Below, piece by piece: positions 43,461 to 52,176 of a stretch of 64,000 nucleotides of DNA. Position 1 is the first letter of the stretch; each line of letters begins with the position of its first letter. Source of the stretch: Gammaproteobacteria bacterium (GTDB taxonomy: Bacteria > Pseudomonadota > Gammaproteobacteria > HTCC5015); NCBI GenBank assembly GCA_028284675.1, contig JANQRI010000036.1:1-64000 (forward strand). Reading direction: 5' to 3'. Under the pieces are notes generated by a model. The model was not told the origin of the DNA. It saw nothing but the letters and a program-made list of their open reading frames with translations, and did no database searches. The translations under genes were made by a program, and so were the position numbers.

Positions 43461-44273
43461 ATGAAGCCAACAAGCATACTGCCACCACTGCACTACAGGC
43501 ACTTCCCCGCAACCAATTCGGCCGCCAATACGCAAACACTGATCGTATTACATGGCCTTTTCGGGTCGGTAACAAACTGGCAAAGCCTAAGCAAGCGCTT
43601 CTCCGGGCATAAGAATGTTTATGCATTGGATTTACGCAATCACGGTAGATCACCGCATAATGAAGATATGGATTTACCAAGCATGGCTATGGACGTGAAC
43701 CGGTTTATTAACACACACAAACTGCAACGGAGCCACCTGCTGGGGCACTCTTTGGGAGGCAAAGTAGCAATGCAGCTTGTGTTGGACCAACCCTCGTTAT
43801 TCCACAGCTTGGTTGTTGTGGATATCGCGCCTAAACCCTACCCTCCCAGGCATAATGAAATCTTTGCGGCAATAGCGACGATCGATGCAACCACAATTAC
43901 CCACCGTAATCAGGCAGATGATCTTATTCAGCCATTAATACCGGACCAGGCCACCCGGCTGTTCCTGCTGACTAATCTGATTCGTAATGATAAAAATGAG
44001 TACATATGGCGAATTAATACCAAGGCGATAAAACACAATTATGAAGCACTGAGCGCCGCACCGGAAACCATGGATAAACAATATACCGGCCCCACTCTAT
44101 TTATTAAGGGTGAGCACTCAGCCTATATACATAAAGAAGATGTAGACCTTATAAATACAATATTTCCCAATAACAGGCTGGTCACGGTTGAAAAAGCCGG
44201 CCACTGGGTACATGCCGAACAACCCGGGGCATTTGCACAGGTTGTGGAAAACTTTTGGGATAAAACACAGTAA
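43461..44273 (+). CDS. Alpha/beta hydrolase, YbfF-like esterase
   Basis: A 270-residue alpha/beta hydrolase. The oxyanion motif LIVLHGLFGS is at about 27-36, DLRNHGRSPH at 57-66, the nucleophile elbow GHSLGG places Ser97, and GHWVHAEQP near 247 supplies the catalytic His. The pattern is that of the YbfF esterase group. An acidic residue near FIKGEHSAYI is the likely third member. Cytoplasmic (no signal peptide). Substrate unknown; lies 72 bases after the cytochrome pair. Confidence 0.9.
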   Translation: MKPTSILPPLHYRHFPATNSAANTQTLIVLHGLFGSVTNWQSLSKRFSGHKNVYALDLRNHGRSPHNEDMDLPSMAMDVNRFINTHKLQRSHLLGHSLGGKVAMQLVLDQPSLFHSLVVVDIAPKPYPPRHNEIFAAIATIDATTITHRNQADDLIQPLIPDQATRLFLLTNLIRNDKNEYIWRINTKAIKHNYEALSAAPETMDKQYTGPTLFIKGEHSAYIHKEDVDLINTIFPNNRLVTVEKAGHWVHAEQPGAFAQVVENFWDKTQ

Positions 44274-44433
44274 ATGTAACAAGACTCTATTTCAAGATTG
44301 AATATTTTGGTTTTAGGCGATAGCTCCGCATTTGAGAAAAGTGAAAACGATGCATAAGGGCAAAAGATTACTTTTAATTTAGATTCAGCATAAACTGCCG
44401 CTTTATTGGAAATGCAATAACAGGAAAACCACA

Positions 44434-46239
44434 ATGTCACTTGTTTACTCCGCGATTATTTTCCTAACCGCCGCCGTCATAATAGTACCGATTTTTAAAA
44501 AAATAGGCCTGGGCTCCGTATTAGGCTACCTGACCGCCGGGATTCTAATCGGCCCCTGGGGGTTTGGCTTTATAGCCGAGGTCGAAGACATCCTCCATTT
44601 TGCCGAATTGGGTGTGGTATTGCTGTTGTTTATAATCGGCCTGGAATTACAGCCCTCACGCTTACGGGTAATGCGCAGGCCCATATTCGGCACCGGTGGA
44701 TTACAGGTATTTGCCTCCATATTGGTCATTTTTGTGCTGGCGCTGGCGGCTAATATGGAATGGCGCACGGCATTGGTTATGGGCTGCTGTTTATCATTAT
44801 CTTCTACAGCTTTCGCACTGCAGCTGCTGGGCGAGAGAGATGAGCTGGTCACTCAGCATGGACGTACCGCATTCGCGATTCTGTTGTTTCAGGACTTGAT
44901 TGTTATACCGATGCTGGCTTTACTGCCATTGTTAAGCCATGAAAATAATATGAGTTTTGGGGGAGATCAGTTACTCGCAGCGGGCACAGCGATAGCGGTA
45001 ATCATCGGTGTCATTGCTGCGGGACACTTCCTGATCAAACCACTGCTGAAATGGGTGGCACTGAGTAATAATACCGAACTGTTCAGTGCAGCAAGCCTGC
45101 TGGTGGTACTGGGAACCGCAGGCTTAATGTATGCAGCCGGGTTATCAATGGCACTGGGTGCTTTTCTTGCCGGTGTATTGTTGGCTGACTCTGAGTTCCG
45201 CCATGAGCTGGAAGCAAACATAGAGCCTTTTAAAGGACTGTTGCTTGGACTTTTCTTTATCTCAGTGGGCATGTCGGTGGACCTTGGGCTTATCGTAAAA
45301 ATGCCGGTTTTGCTGGTATCTATGGCGATAGCACTTGTCCTGATTAAAGCCGCTATTCTCTTCGGTATCGCCAAGTTGAATAAACAAAGCAATGCTTCAG
45401 CGCTAAACCTTGCTGTAATCATCTCTCAAGGCGGTGAGTTTGCATTTGTGCTGTTGCATCAGGCAGGCACGTTTAATGTAATTGACAAATCCATTAGCAA
45501 TATATTGGTGGTAATTGTTACTTTATCAATGGTTATCACCCCTTTGCTGTTGATTTTGACGGACTACTGGAAAAACCGTACTGCTGCATCCAGACAAACA
45601 GAACCGGAATACGATCAAATCGACGATGACGAACCAAAAGTGATCATTGCCGGCTTTGGCCGGTTCGGGCAAATTATTGCCCGCATTCTGCGCATGAAAA
45701 AAATACCGTTCACTGCACTTGAATCGAGCTTCGAACAAGTTGATTTTGTACGAAAATTCGGTAATAAAATTTATTTTGGTGATGCCGCCCGCTTAGATCT
45801 GCTACGTGCGGCCCGGGCGGATAAAGCTAGCATTTTTGTGCTATCCATAGTGGATACCGATGCATCAATAAAAGTTGCAGAAGCTGTCAAAAAACATTTT
45901 CCACACTTAAAAATATTTGCACGTGCTCGCAATAGACAGCATGTTTATAAACTTATGGACATCGGTGTTGATTACGTCATCCGGGAAACATTCTTATCCA
46001 GTATAGAACTGGCAAAACAAATACTAATAGGCATGAAAATCGAAGATTCCGAAGCAGAAAAAATCACTACAGCTTTTAAAGAATACGATCAGGCATTAGT
46101 ACAAAAACAACACGCCATACACCATGATGAGGAACAGGTTATCGCGTCTGCCCGGCATGCGGCTGCAGAGTTGGAAAGCCTTTTCGAGGAAGATACCGGT
46201 TCAGATATAGATCATGAAACTCAGCCGAAACATAGCTAA
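44434..46239 (+). CDS. KefB/KefC-like monovalent cation/proton antiporter with RCK domain
   Basis: A 601-residue CPA2-type transporter. About 12 membrane segments fill residues 1-385, including TAGILIGPWGFG and the conserved LGAFLAGVLLADSEFRHELEANIEPFKGLLLGLFFISVGM block (key residues F, G, F and D). Residues 400-560 are a TrkA-N/RCK domain starting VIIAGFGRFGQIIARIL with a GxGxxG nucleotide loop. The C-terminus is acidic and helical. Proteins like this export K+ or exchange it for H+, with ligand control through the RCK domain. A bidirectional hairpin terminator follows. Confidence 0.92.
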   Translation: MSLVYSAIIFLTAAVIIVPIFKKIGLGSVLGYLTAGILIGPWGFGFIAEVEDILHFAELGVVLLLFIIGLELQPSRLRVMRRPIFGTGGLQVFASILVIFVLALAANMEWRTALVMGCCLSLSSTAFALQLLGERDELVTQHGRTAFAILLFQDLIVIPMLALLPLLSHENNMSFGGDQLLAAGTAIAVIIGVIAAGHFLIKPLLKWVALSNNTELFSAASLLVVLGTAGLMYAAGLSMALGAFLAGVLLADSEFRHELEANIEPFKGLLLGLFFISVGMSVDLGLIVKMPVLLVSMAIALVLIKAAILFGIAKLNKQSNASALNLAVIISQGGEFAFVLLHQAGTFNVIDKSISNILVVIVTLSMVITPLLLILTDYWKNRTAASRQTEPEYDQIDDDEPKVIIAGFGRFGQIIARILRMKKIPFTALESSFEQVDFVRKFGNKIYFGDAARLDLLRAARADKASIFVLSIVDTDASIKVAEAVKKHFPHLKIFARARNRQHVYKLMDIGVDYVIRETFLSSIELAKQILIGMKIEDSEAEKITTAFKEYDQALVQKQHAIHHDEEQVIASARHAAAELESLFEEDTGSDIDHETQPKHS

Positions 46240-46265
46240 ATTTTTTGTTACGCGAATTTTAGCCA

Positions 46266-46296
46266 ATAAAAACGGCGACACCTGACGGTGTCGCCG
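46266..46296. terminator. Bidirectional rho-independent terminator
   Basis: CGGCGACACC-TGAC-GGTGTCGCCG is a perfect 10-base stem with a 4-base loop. On the minus strand it is followed by TTTTTATT, so it best ends the small-protein pair at 46371-47186; on the plus strand it also follows the antiporter gene. Confidence 0.8.
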
Positions 46297-46370
46297 CACC
46301 CTATCCCTTTTATTATCATTGCAATATAAAGCCAGCAATGTTGTTGCCCTTTATATCCTAATTTTTATTA

Positions 46371-46826
46371 TTATTTGTAACTACGGCCACCTGCCACATA
46401 ATCCAAAGGTGTCTTGGCCATACTCTGTATTTCAGCCATCACACCAATATGATGGTCAACAACTTCAAAAACAGTTACTGTGCCATCACCATTTAAGTCC
46501 TGTGGATTAACCGGAGCAGTCTCTGCTCCTGTTCCAGTACCAGTACCAGCCTCACTACCTGTAAGCGCAGTAATAGCTTCCGATAAATCGGAAAGTGATT
46601 TTGTCAAATCATCGCCGGCAGTACTTTCAGCATTAGGGTCCTTTTGATCACCTTTTAGCAGATTCATTAACAGTGTAATAACCTCCAGTAATACCGAGAT
46701 AATATCGCTGTTGCTGTTCTGATTATTTGCAATCAAATTCTGGAAATCATTCGGTGTATTGTCAAGAGCTCTTGTTGCTCCTGGATCAACCACCGGTGCT
46801 CCAGTTGTTATTGAATTTACGTTCAT
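46371..46826 (-). CDS. Small Cys-free protein with EF-hand-like loop
   Basis: The start is ATG 46826 with GGAGAA upstream; an earlier ATG at 46871 has no ribosome binding site. The 151-residue protein has no Cys and no signal peptide. Residues about 40-60 form an amphipathic helix (IISVLLEVITLLMNLLKG). Residues near 110-121 are DLNGDGTVTVFE, a complete 12-position EF-hand/dockerin calcium loop with D1, N3, D5, G6 and E12. A Gly/Thr repeat TGTGTGAET precedes it. It is the second gene of a two-gene unit. Possibly a secreted or surface calcium-binding protein; not identified further. Confidence 0.75.
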   Translation of the reverse strand: MNVNSITTGAPVVDPGATRALDNTPNDFQNLIANNQNSNSDIISVLLEVITLLMNLLKGDQKDPNAESTAGDDLTKSLSDLSEAITALTGSEAGTGTGTGAETAPVNPQDLNGDGTVTVFEVVDHHIGVMAEIQSMAKTPLDYVAGGRSYK

Positions 46827-46949
46827 TATAATTCTCCACTTGGTGAAAAGGCGGGCCGGGACCGGCCCCAAAGACTTGCCCGGCCGCTTTTCACTACACT
46901 ACATACACTAAACACCAAAAAACTATGAGAATTTCAAACTCTTAAGTTA

Positions 46950-47186
46950 TTATTCTTGAGACTGACTGATGTCTTGTCGTTCGTTCTCGACCACATCGAT
47001 GTTCTTCTGCACACCTTCAGATATTGATCTCAAAGCTTCAGAACGAATTTGATAATCGAGCATAATTTCCTGCAATGCTACTTGTGTAGCAAATGCTTCT
47101 TCAAAAGAAGCAGCAACATCGCCAATCAAATCGCTTGAACTAGTACCAGGAAGACCTGTAGGTGCCGGATCAGCTGCCATAACCAT
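46950..47186 (-). CDS. Small helical Cys-free protein, first of two-gene unit
   Basis: A 78-residue protein with a strong AGAGGAG ribosome binding site. It has a short Ala/Pro/Ser/Thr leader without a hydrophobic core, then two helices: FEEAFATQVALQEIMLDYQIRSEALRS and EGVQKNIDVVENERQD. The pattern of a small, helical, Cys-free protein ending in a Q-K-N-I-D-type helix resembles type III secretion inner-rod or needle proteins in a general way, but without secretion genes nearby this is only a suggestion. It probably shares a transcript with the EF-hand protein. Confidence 0.7.
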   Translation of the reverse strand: MVMAADPAPTGLPGTSSSDLIGDVAASFEEAFATQVALQEIMLDYQIRSEALRSISEGVQKNIDVVENERQDISQSQE

Positions 47187-47945
47187 AATAAATACTCCTC
47201 TAAATTTTAGTTGTTAGGTTGGAATCTTATTGAGGCGCCCCCCTTATGGAGAACCTCTTATAAGAAACACCTTATTTTCAGTTGGCCCACTAATATAGTT
47301 TTTAACTTTTACTTTGATCAGTTATAAACTAATTATTAAAACCAACCCCATACTTATGGCTCCAGAATAGCAAGCGTAAGTACGTAATCCAATCCAGCTG
47401 ATGTCCTATCACTTTCACACGATTTTTCTAGTACTTTCTATGGGTAAAGACTCATACTTTCAGCTGAGTGGCAGTAGTACTTTTAACTGATGCACACTAT
47501 GTTTTTAGTAATAGTTTTCTATTACTAACTATAGATCCACTATTACTTTTTAGGCTTAGTGTAGAAATGTTAAAGTTGATTCGTGAGATAACTGATCAAT
47601 ATTTAGCAATGACCTGCCGAGCGATGCAAAAATCGAAGCAGATGCAACCCGAAGCCGAAACGATAGGTATTTAGTGAAAAATTAAGATAAATCATATTTT
47701 CAAACGTATATCTTTAGATTTGATATAGCTCGAAAAAAAACATGATATGAGAAAAGTTTAGACTAAATATAATTGACCAGTGCTTTTAAATCCATATATG
47801 CGCATTATTTCGCAAATAAAAGTGAAAAACCTATCCGCAAAGGCCTATAACCTATGTGCTATATTGATTGTATTAGCCCTACTATTCGGCAAAGTAGAAT
47901 CATTATAAGAGCCTGCCGTATTAAAAAGGCCTTTCATATAAAGCT
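47187..47945. other. Long AT-rich intergenic region
   Basis: About 760 bases between two minus-strand genes. It must contain the promoter of the small-protein pair. A plus-strand frame at 47468-47674 (68 codons) has a Leu-rich start and no clear ribosome binding site; I do not call it. No tRNA, sigma-54 spacing or strong hairpin was found. The size hints at a small RNA or decayed gene, but nothing proves it. Confidence 0.45.
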
Positions 47946-50576
47946 TTATTCATCAAGTAAGTCCGGGTTAATTTTTCTAACTGTACCTGCCTCGCCGTTT
48001 ATTTCGACCCACTCACCTTCTTGAACCCAATCCCTTAGTCCTTTTACAGACACAATCATTGGCACATTTAATTCACGGGCAACAATAGCCGTATGTGCCA
48101 ATGGGCTACCCTGCTCAAACAATGCACCTGCGATAAGTGAAAAAACCGCAACAAAAGCCGGATCACTGTTTTTTGCAATAAGAATATCTCCTGCTTGTAA
48201 CTGATGTTCACGAATATTATTTACAAATCTTACCGGCCCACGCGCAACACCATTAGCCGCACAAACACCTTTTATACAATTTTTACCGACCGTACTCTTT
48301 GAGGTGGATACAGAAACCTTATTAGCAAGAGGCACCATCCCTTTCAAGCTTAATTCATCAGGTAATTCTTCTTGCTGCCGGAACTCCTGAAACATTAATA
48401 TGCGTTTTTTTACCAGTTTTTTTAAGTCATTATTAATACTCTGGCCACCAATAAACTCAAATATTTCATCAAAATATAGGTAGTGGATATCAGCTTTCTG
48501 CTCCAATAAACCTGATTTCTCAAAACGCAGACCAAGCTCGTTGGATATTATACGCAACCTGCCAAATAAACGCGTTAACCCGAACCGCATTTCTTCTCTG
48601 CACCATATACTTTTACGAACAAACCTGACCAACTGAAAAAATATGATTTTTTTCATCCAGTTTATTTTAAGCTGTTCCTTTAAAAAACGTGTGGATTTTT
48701 GTTTTTTCTCGTTAAGATCAATAGGCTGCTTTTTCGTTTGGTCAGCTTTAATATTCACATTGGCCAGAATGATAATATTTTCTATCACCGGCAGCGGATC
48801 CATGCGCAAAGACGCACTTTCCAATTTTAAGTCCTCTGCACAACGATCTGAAAAGCGCTCAAGATAATTTTCAAGTTTTGCATAAAACTCCGGAAATTTT
48901 TGCTCTGAAATTGCACTATAGTTATTTTGCAATGTTTTAAGCAGTCCCTCATCTCTAGCCACCATTTCAGCAAGCTTTTCCAATGCAGCTGCCGCCTCAG
49001 AGCTCGTTGTACTCACATGATAATGCATCATGTCATTTAACAATGCCCCGGAGTTCTCAAATTCGTTTGAGACCAAGATCTGGTTTATAGCTTTATAGAG
49101 CAAGCCACTTAAATAATCGTTTAAAGCAGGCGCATCCCATTGATACTTAAAAAAATGAAGAATTTCGCTTGCGTCATTCACTAATTCAGGTATTTTTTTT
49201 GTTTCAGGCTCGTATTGCTCTTCACCTAAAATCGAATTCACATTATTTAAAAACAAGTCAAATTTCGATGGTAATTTCATAAAAATTAAAAAAAATTTAC
49301 TTAATATCCACAAATAATCTTTTAAATTCTGTCTATTAAGCTTTCCAGTTTTTGGCACAAAAAAACCATGCAAAAACTGCCGCAAACCGGCATACTCCGG
49401 CACGATGCTCCACACATCATTAACCGCTGTTTGATTTACATAAACTTTCCCCTGAAGATAAACCATCAATCTACTCAGCAGGCTTTCCAATAAACCTGGA
49501 GGCACATCATTTAAACGCTTGCTAGACATAACAAACTGACGATAAATCCCTGCGTAATAGCGGCGCACAACTGAAAAAGTCAATGGTAGTGTTTCGCCAT
49601 GCCAGTCATCCAATACTAATGTATGATTTAGATGTGTATAAAACTGTCCGGCTGGCTGTGCACGCTCAGTCAATGTGGATATTGGCCTGGATTGCAATAC
49701 ATATAATTTGCCAGCCGCAATCGCAAATTCAATATCCTGTGGTTGCCCAAAAATTGATTCACACTGCCTGGCCAACTGCGCAATCAAACGGGCCTGTGCA
49801 TGGGTTAAGCTTGGTTTATTTGCCTGTTTTTCGGGCAATTCCACCGCAAGCATACGGGGCGAACCATTGCTATTTGTCACTAGCTTAGCTATGGCTTTGT
49901 TTGCAATATACTCTCTTGTTACAGCACCACTGCTATTGATATAAAATGCATCCGCATCAGACTCACCTGATACCAGCGTATCTCCAAGCCCCCAAACCGA
50001 AGAAACAACCGCAGTACTTCTGTCTAATGCAACCGGGTCGGCACTAAATGCAACTCCGGCTATATCCGGATATACCATCCGTTGGACCAAAATCGCTGGC
50101 GGCACGATACGATTAATATTATTTTCCTGTCGGTAAGCCAGCACATGTTCACTAAATGCCGAAAACCAAACCCTGATAACTGACTCAACTACGTTTTCCG
50201 GCGTTACCAGTAAATCCGATTCAAGCATACCGGCAAAAGAATGCTCAAGCCCATCCTCATCGAGCGCAGAAGAGCGCACTGCAACAGCTTCACCGGCTGC
50301 TTCGCATAACTGCCGAACCGCCTCTGATAGCTCCTCAATGACCCGAGGATCAGCCTCAAAAGAGGACATCGCAGATTTAAGTATCGTGTGATTTTCAGCA
50401 CTTTCAAATGCAGCTTTTTCTGCTGGCTTTAGACTGTCTAAAAATGCACCCGGAACCAATACAAACCAAGGAGGCACAGGTATTTTGTGCGAACTTAGCC
50501 TGGCGAGATTATAAGCCTTGCCACCCACATGCCCGGCATTATTTACTGCGTCTTGGGGAAACACTATATAGCGCAT
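47946..50576 (-). CDS. PEP-synthase-like / rifampin-phosphotransferase-like dikinase
   Basis: I place the start at ATG 50576, preceded by AGAGGT; the longer frame to 50636 has none. The 876-residue protein has three parts in the order of rifampin phosphotransferase and PEP synthase: an N-terminal PEP/pyruvate-binding ATP-grasp (GGKAYNLARL, VAVRSSALDEDGLEHSFAG, VQRMVYPDIAGVAFSADP), a central helical part of about 450 residues with no clear family, and a C-terminal mobile phosphohistidine domain (GDILIAKNSDPAF, SPLAHTAIVAREL, WVEINGEAGTVRKI). The phosphoacceptor is His828, close to the His825 of Listeria rifampin phosphotransferase. PEP synthase itself is shorter in the centre. So it likely transfers a phosphate from ATP to a small molecule or polymer rather than making PEP. 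Acceptor unknown. Confidence 0.85.
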   Translation of the reverse strand: MRYIVFPQDAVNNAGHVGGKAYNLARLSSHKIPVPPWFVLVPGAFLDSLKPAEKAAFESAENHTILKSAMSSFEADPRVIEELSEAVRQLCEAAGEAVAVRSSALDEDGLEHSFAGMLESDLLVTPENVVESVIRVWFSAFSEHVLAYRQENNINRIVPPAILVQRMVYPDIAGVAFSADPVALDRSTAVVSSVWGLGDTLVSGESDADAFYINSSGAVTREYIANKAIAKLVTNSNGSPRMLAVELPEKQANKPSLTHAQARLIAQLARQCESIFGQPQDIEFAIAAGKLYVLQSRPISTLTERAQPAGQFYTHLNHTLVLDDWHGETLPLTFSVVRRYYAGIYRQFVMSSKRLNDVPPGLLESLLSRLMVYLQGKVYVNQTAVNDVWSIVPEYAGLRQFLHGFFVPKTGKLNRQNLKDYLWILSKFFLIFMKLPSKFDLFLNNVNSILGEEQYEPETKKIPELVNDASEILHFFKYQWDAPALNDYLSGLLYKAINQILVSNEFENSGALLNDMMHYHVSTTSSEAAAALEKLAEMVARDEGLLKTLQNNYSAISEQKFPEFYAKLENYLERFSDRCAEDLKLESASLRMDPLPVIENIIILANVNIKADQTKKQPIDLNEKKQKSTRFLKEQLKINWMKKIIFFQLVRFVRKSIWCREEMRFGLTRLFGRLRIISNELGLRFEKSGLLEQKADIHYLYFDEIFEFIGGQSINNDLKKLVKKRILMFQEFRQQEELPDELSLKGMVPLANKVSVSTSKSTVGKNCIKGVCAANGVARGPVRFVNNIREHQLQAGDILIAKNSDPAFVAVFSLIAGALFEQGSPLAHTAIVARELNVPMIVSVKGLRDWVQEGEWVEINGEAGTVRKINPDLLDE

Positions 50577-50703
50577 TAAAACCTCTGAAATCCGGCTCAC
50601 TCCGAATATATAAGCAAGTATTCGGCCGATATGCAAAATATTATGAGTCTATCTCAAAGGGCTATAAGCACAGATATAGTAGTGGATGAAGATGCACCCA
50701 TAA

Positions 50704-50737
50704 AAAAACTCCGTGAAGTATGCTCCACGGAGTTTTT
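50704..50737. terminator. Bidirectional rho-independent terminator
   Basis: AAAAACTCCGTG and CACGGAGTTTTT form a 12-base stem around a 10-base loop, with A/T tracts on both sides. It lies downstream of the PEP-CTERM gene on the minus strand. Confidence 0.8.
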
Positions 50738-50784
50738 AAAATAACAACTTCGCCTCTGGCAGAGGCTAAAATTTGGTAATCACA

Positions 50785-51408
50785 CTATGCTTTAGATTTT
50801 CTTTTTGCAGAAAACCCCAGACCGGCTAAACCAACACCCAGCAGTAATAACGCTGAAGGCTCAGGTACGCGTGCACCATTAAAAGAAAAATCGATGCCAA
50901 CCCTGTTAGCTGTATCACCGCCCCACAAGAAAGCCTGATCAAGTACATCACCAACGAAATTCACGGAGTTAAAAACCCCCATGTTGATATTATCGAAAGT
51001 GAAAAGCCCCCCTGAAACATTACCGATAGAACCACCAGATACATTTGTAATATTGTAAGCCATAGAGCCGCTTAGAAATCCATCGACATCATTTAAATCC
51101 AGATCCAAACTTAGCAACTCAAATGTAGCGGAAGCGCCATTTCGACTAAACAAGTCGAATGACTGAGCACCCAAACCTGCGGTGTTTAAAATACTGGTAT
51201 CTGAATCATAGAAAAAACTAATACTTTGGCCTGCCTCAAACCTCAGCCAGTTTCTTCTGCTACCGGTGCCACTTGGGTTAGCCCCCTGGTGTATCAGCGA
51301 ATAGTTACGCCAGTTATTTAATACCGTGCCTGAGTATTCCACCGGAACTGCCGCTGCAGAACCGGAAGCAAGAATCAGTGCACTCAACGCCAGTGATTTA
51401 ATTTTCAT
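50785..51408 (-). CDS. PEP-CTERM exopolysaccharide-associated surface protein
   Basis: A 207-residue exported protein. Residues 1-20 are a signal peptide (MKIKSLALSALILASGSAAA). The C-terminus VPEPSALLLLGVGLAGLGFSAKRKSKA is a textbook PEP-CTERM sorting signal: VPEP, a hydrophobic span, then a basic tail, recognised by an exosortase in organisms that make extracellular polysaccharide. The body is beta-rich with no Cys and no family I recognise. It has its own sigma-54-type promoter upstream, as reported for PEP-CTERM genes under PrsR-type control. Confidence 0.92.
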   Translation of the reverse strand: MKIKSLALSALILASGSAAAVPVEYSGTVLNNWRNYSLIHQGANPSGTGSRRNWLRFEAGQSISFFYDSDTSILNTAGLGAQSFDLFSRNGASATFELLSLDLDLNDVDGFLSGSMAYNITNVSGGSIGNVSGGLFTFDNINMGVFNSVNFVGDVLDQAFLWGGDTANRVGIDFSFNGARVPEPSALLLLGVGLAGLGFSAKRKSKA

Positions 51409-51455
51409 AATTAATGCTCTTTTTTTATAGTGTTAAATATCGACCCAACCTAATT

Positions 51456-51472
51456 AGCAATACTCATTCCAA
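51456..51472 (-). promoter_or_regulatory. Predicted sigma-54 promoter of the PEP-CTERM gene
   Basis: On the minus strand TTGGAATGAGTATTGCT has GG and GC exactly ten bases apart and a perfect TTGCT -12 element; the -24 lacks the CAC. The predicted start is near 51445, 37 bases before the gene. The sequence differs from the injection-system promoter, so a different activator is possible. Confidence 0.6.
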
Positions 51473-51643
51473 AATAAAAAAACCTTTAGAATCAGCAAGT
51501 TGTGTGTAGAGGCAAATTCTGTCAATGGCTGCTTGTAAATATATTCGACACCTATTGAAAAGCATTTGCAGATATTTCGATACCGTTACCGCCGTGTTTT
51601 TATGGATTCAGCCAAAAAATCGACTAAAAACGATTATTTATAG

Positions 51644-51687
51644 AAAAAAAACCATTACAGGCGACTGTAAAGAATTCCGTCACCTGT
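51644..51687 (-). terminator. Rho-independent terminator after the ribosomal operon
   Basis: On the minus strand ACAGGTGAC and GTCGCCTGT pair (one wobble) around a 13-base loop, and a run of eight T follows after four bases. It lies about 80 bases past the rplQ stop. Confidence 0.75.
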
Positions 51688-51763
51688 ATTTGCAAAGCTG
51701 TGGTTTCAGCACTAAAAGTACAAGAAGAGAAGGAAAGCCAGTGTACAGAAAAACAGTAGGACT

Positions 51764-52144
51764 TTACTCAGCAGACTCAACTATATCCGGCCGGTCAACC
51801 AGCTCAACATAAGCCATCGGCGCGTTATCACCGGCTCGAAAACCGCATTTGAGTACACGCAAGTAACCGCCCGGGCGATCTTTGTAGCGCGGTCCCAGCT
51901 CATTGAACAACTTACCAACCGCTGACTTATCACGCAGACGGTTAAACGCCAACCGACGATGCGCAACGCTATCGGTTTTTGCCAGTGTTATTAAAGGCTC
52001 GGCAACACGTCGCAACTCTTTTGCTTTCGGCAATGTAGTCTTAATCAACTCATGTGTGAACAGTGAAGAAGCCATATTTGAAAACATAGCTTTACGATGA
52101 GTACTGTTGCGGTTTAATTTTTTTCCTGATTTTAAATGGCGCAT
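51764..52144 (-). CDS. rplQ: Ribosomal protein L17
   Basis: 126 residues, normal length. The start MRHLKSGKKLNRNSTHRKAMF and the block GPRYKDRPGGYLRVLKCGFRAGDNAPMAYVEL are diagnostic for bL17, a large-subunit protein at the peptide exit tunnel. Last gene of the ribosomal cluster, directly after rpoA; a terminator follows. Confidence 0.98.
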   Translation of the reverse strand: MRHLKSGKKLNRNSTHRKAMFSNMASSLFTHELIKTTLPKAKELRRVAEPLITLAKTDSVAHRRLAFNRLRDKSAVGKLFNELGPRYKDRPGGYLRVLKCGFRAGDNAPMAYVELVDRPDIVESAE

Positions 52145-52176
52145 GATGCCAACCCACTTCTTAATGAATATATTAG

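Larger units (their letters stand above)
51409..51763. other. Intergenic region between PEP-CTERM gene and rplQ
   Basis: About 355 bases, AT-rich, no coding frame of note. It holds the ribosomal operon's terminator and the PEP-CTERM gene's sigma-54-type promoter, both listed separately. Nothing else recognised. Confidence 0.55.

Noticed and set aside
46950..47186. Firm call as a type III secretion inner-rod protein
   Set aside because: The resemblance is only in size and helix pattern, and no secretion apparatus gene is nearby.
47468..47674. Plus-strand frame of 68 codons in the long spacer
   Set aside because: No good ribosome binding site, a Leu-rich start and no recognisable family; not supported beyond chance.
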